DNA of 5,820 nucleotides from contig NZ_CAMLMK010000137.1 of assembly GCF_946481155.1 (NCBI RefSeq), positions 1 through 5,820 of the forward strand, in the 5' to 3' direction. Under the pieces are notes generated by a model. That model worked only from the letters and a program-made list of their open reading frames with translations, made no database searches and was not told the DNA's origin. The translations under genes were made by a program, and so were the position numbers. This stretch comes from an uncultured Flavobacterium sp. (GTDB lineage Bacteria > Bacteroidota > Bacteroidia > Flavobacteriales > Flavobacteriaceae). Positions 5,711 to 5,820 of this stretch are shown piece by piece; position 1 is the first letter of the stretch, and each line of letters starts with the position of its first letter.

Positions 5711-5820
5711 AACCGCCTGTGCGCATAGTAAAGCATATTGAAAAGGTGGTAGACAGAACCAGTGCTAAAGTGCTTGCGCAATTACAGGCAGTTGATCCGT
5801 TGATCACGAAAGTGCATTTT
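5707..5820 (+). CDS. N-terminal part of next head/neck gene (partial, runs off window)
   Basis: An open frame begins at ATG 5707, overlapping the connector stop as ATGA, and stays open for 38 codons to the last base of the window. It begins Met-Lys-Pro-Pro-Val-Arg-Ile-Val-Lys and continues as an amphipathic helix (about residues 8-28) ending in Ile-Thr-Lys-Val-His-Phe. There is no signal peptide. By gene order, a head-closure (stopper) or tail-completion protein would be expected here, but too little is visible to assign it. The start overlap, the lack of any stop and the sensible amino acid composition make it a credible gene. Confidence 0.7.
   Translation, partial: MKPPVRIVKHIEKVVDRTSAKVLAQLQAVDPLITKVHF

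Noticed and set aside
1..5820. CRISPR array, tRNA, rRNA, insertion sequence, integrase, attachment site, toxin-antitoxin or known anti-phage system
   Set aside because: I saw no spaced repeats, cloverleaf, transposase motifs or terminal repeats. The recognisable content is phage head assembly, so no new defence system is claimed.

Overview
The window looks like part of a tailed phage or prophage of a Bacteroidota host, most plausibly a Sphingobacteriales-type bacterium such as Pedobacter or Mucilaginibacter (host level is inference). The signs are A/T-rich leaders without clear Shine-Dalgarno sites, moderate G+C, and head proteins of the HK97 type in the divergent form common in Bacteroidota phages. 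All convincing genes are on the + strand.

Left region (1-848): small, visibly more AT-rich genes. They are the last codons of an upstream gene (inferred), a Cys-rich putative zinc-binding protein (15-353), a 40-residue single-span membrane protein (387-509) and an unrecognised 90-residue protein (576-848, with a possible earlier TTG start at 516). A strong intrinsic terminator (893-920) closes this block. No terminase is visible, although the large terminase gene often lies directly upstream of the portal. The block is therefore either an accessory (moron-like) insertion between terminase and portal or the end of a separate non-structural operon.

Right region (963-5820): a compact head-assembly operon in classic HK97 order. 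It runs portal (963-2219), prohead protease (2267-3076), major capsid protein with a long N-terminal scaffold region (3073-4572), a small basic protein (4596-4826), a putative head-tail connector (4823-5710) and the start of a further head/neck gene that runs off the window (5707-5820). Three junctions are ATGA start/stop overlaps, which indicates translational coupling. A 41-codon Lys-rich reading frame (2170-2295) bridges the portal/protease junction in the third frame and may be an overlooked gene.

Expected joint role: the portal nucleates assembly of the capsid protein, whose N-terminal region acts as an internal scaffold. The protease is packaged, trims the scaffold and itself, and the connector and following proteins then close the head and join it to the tail. 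I see no defence system, CRISPR array, tRNA, integrase or insertion sequence. The most unusual items are the nested small ORF, a fibre-like insertion domain plus a Cys cluster in the connector, and the terminator immediately before the portal.
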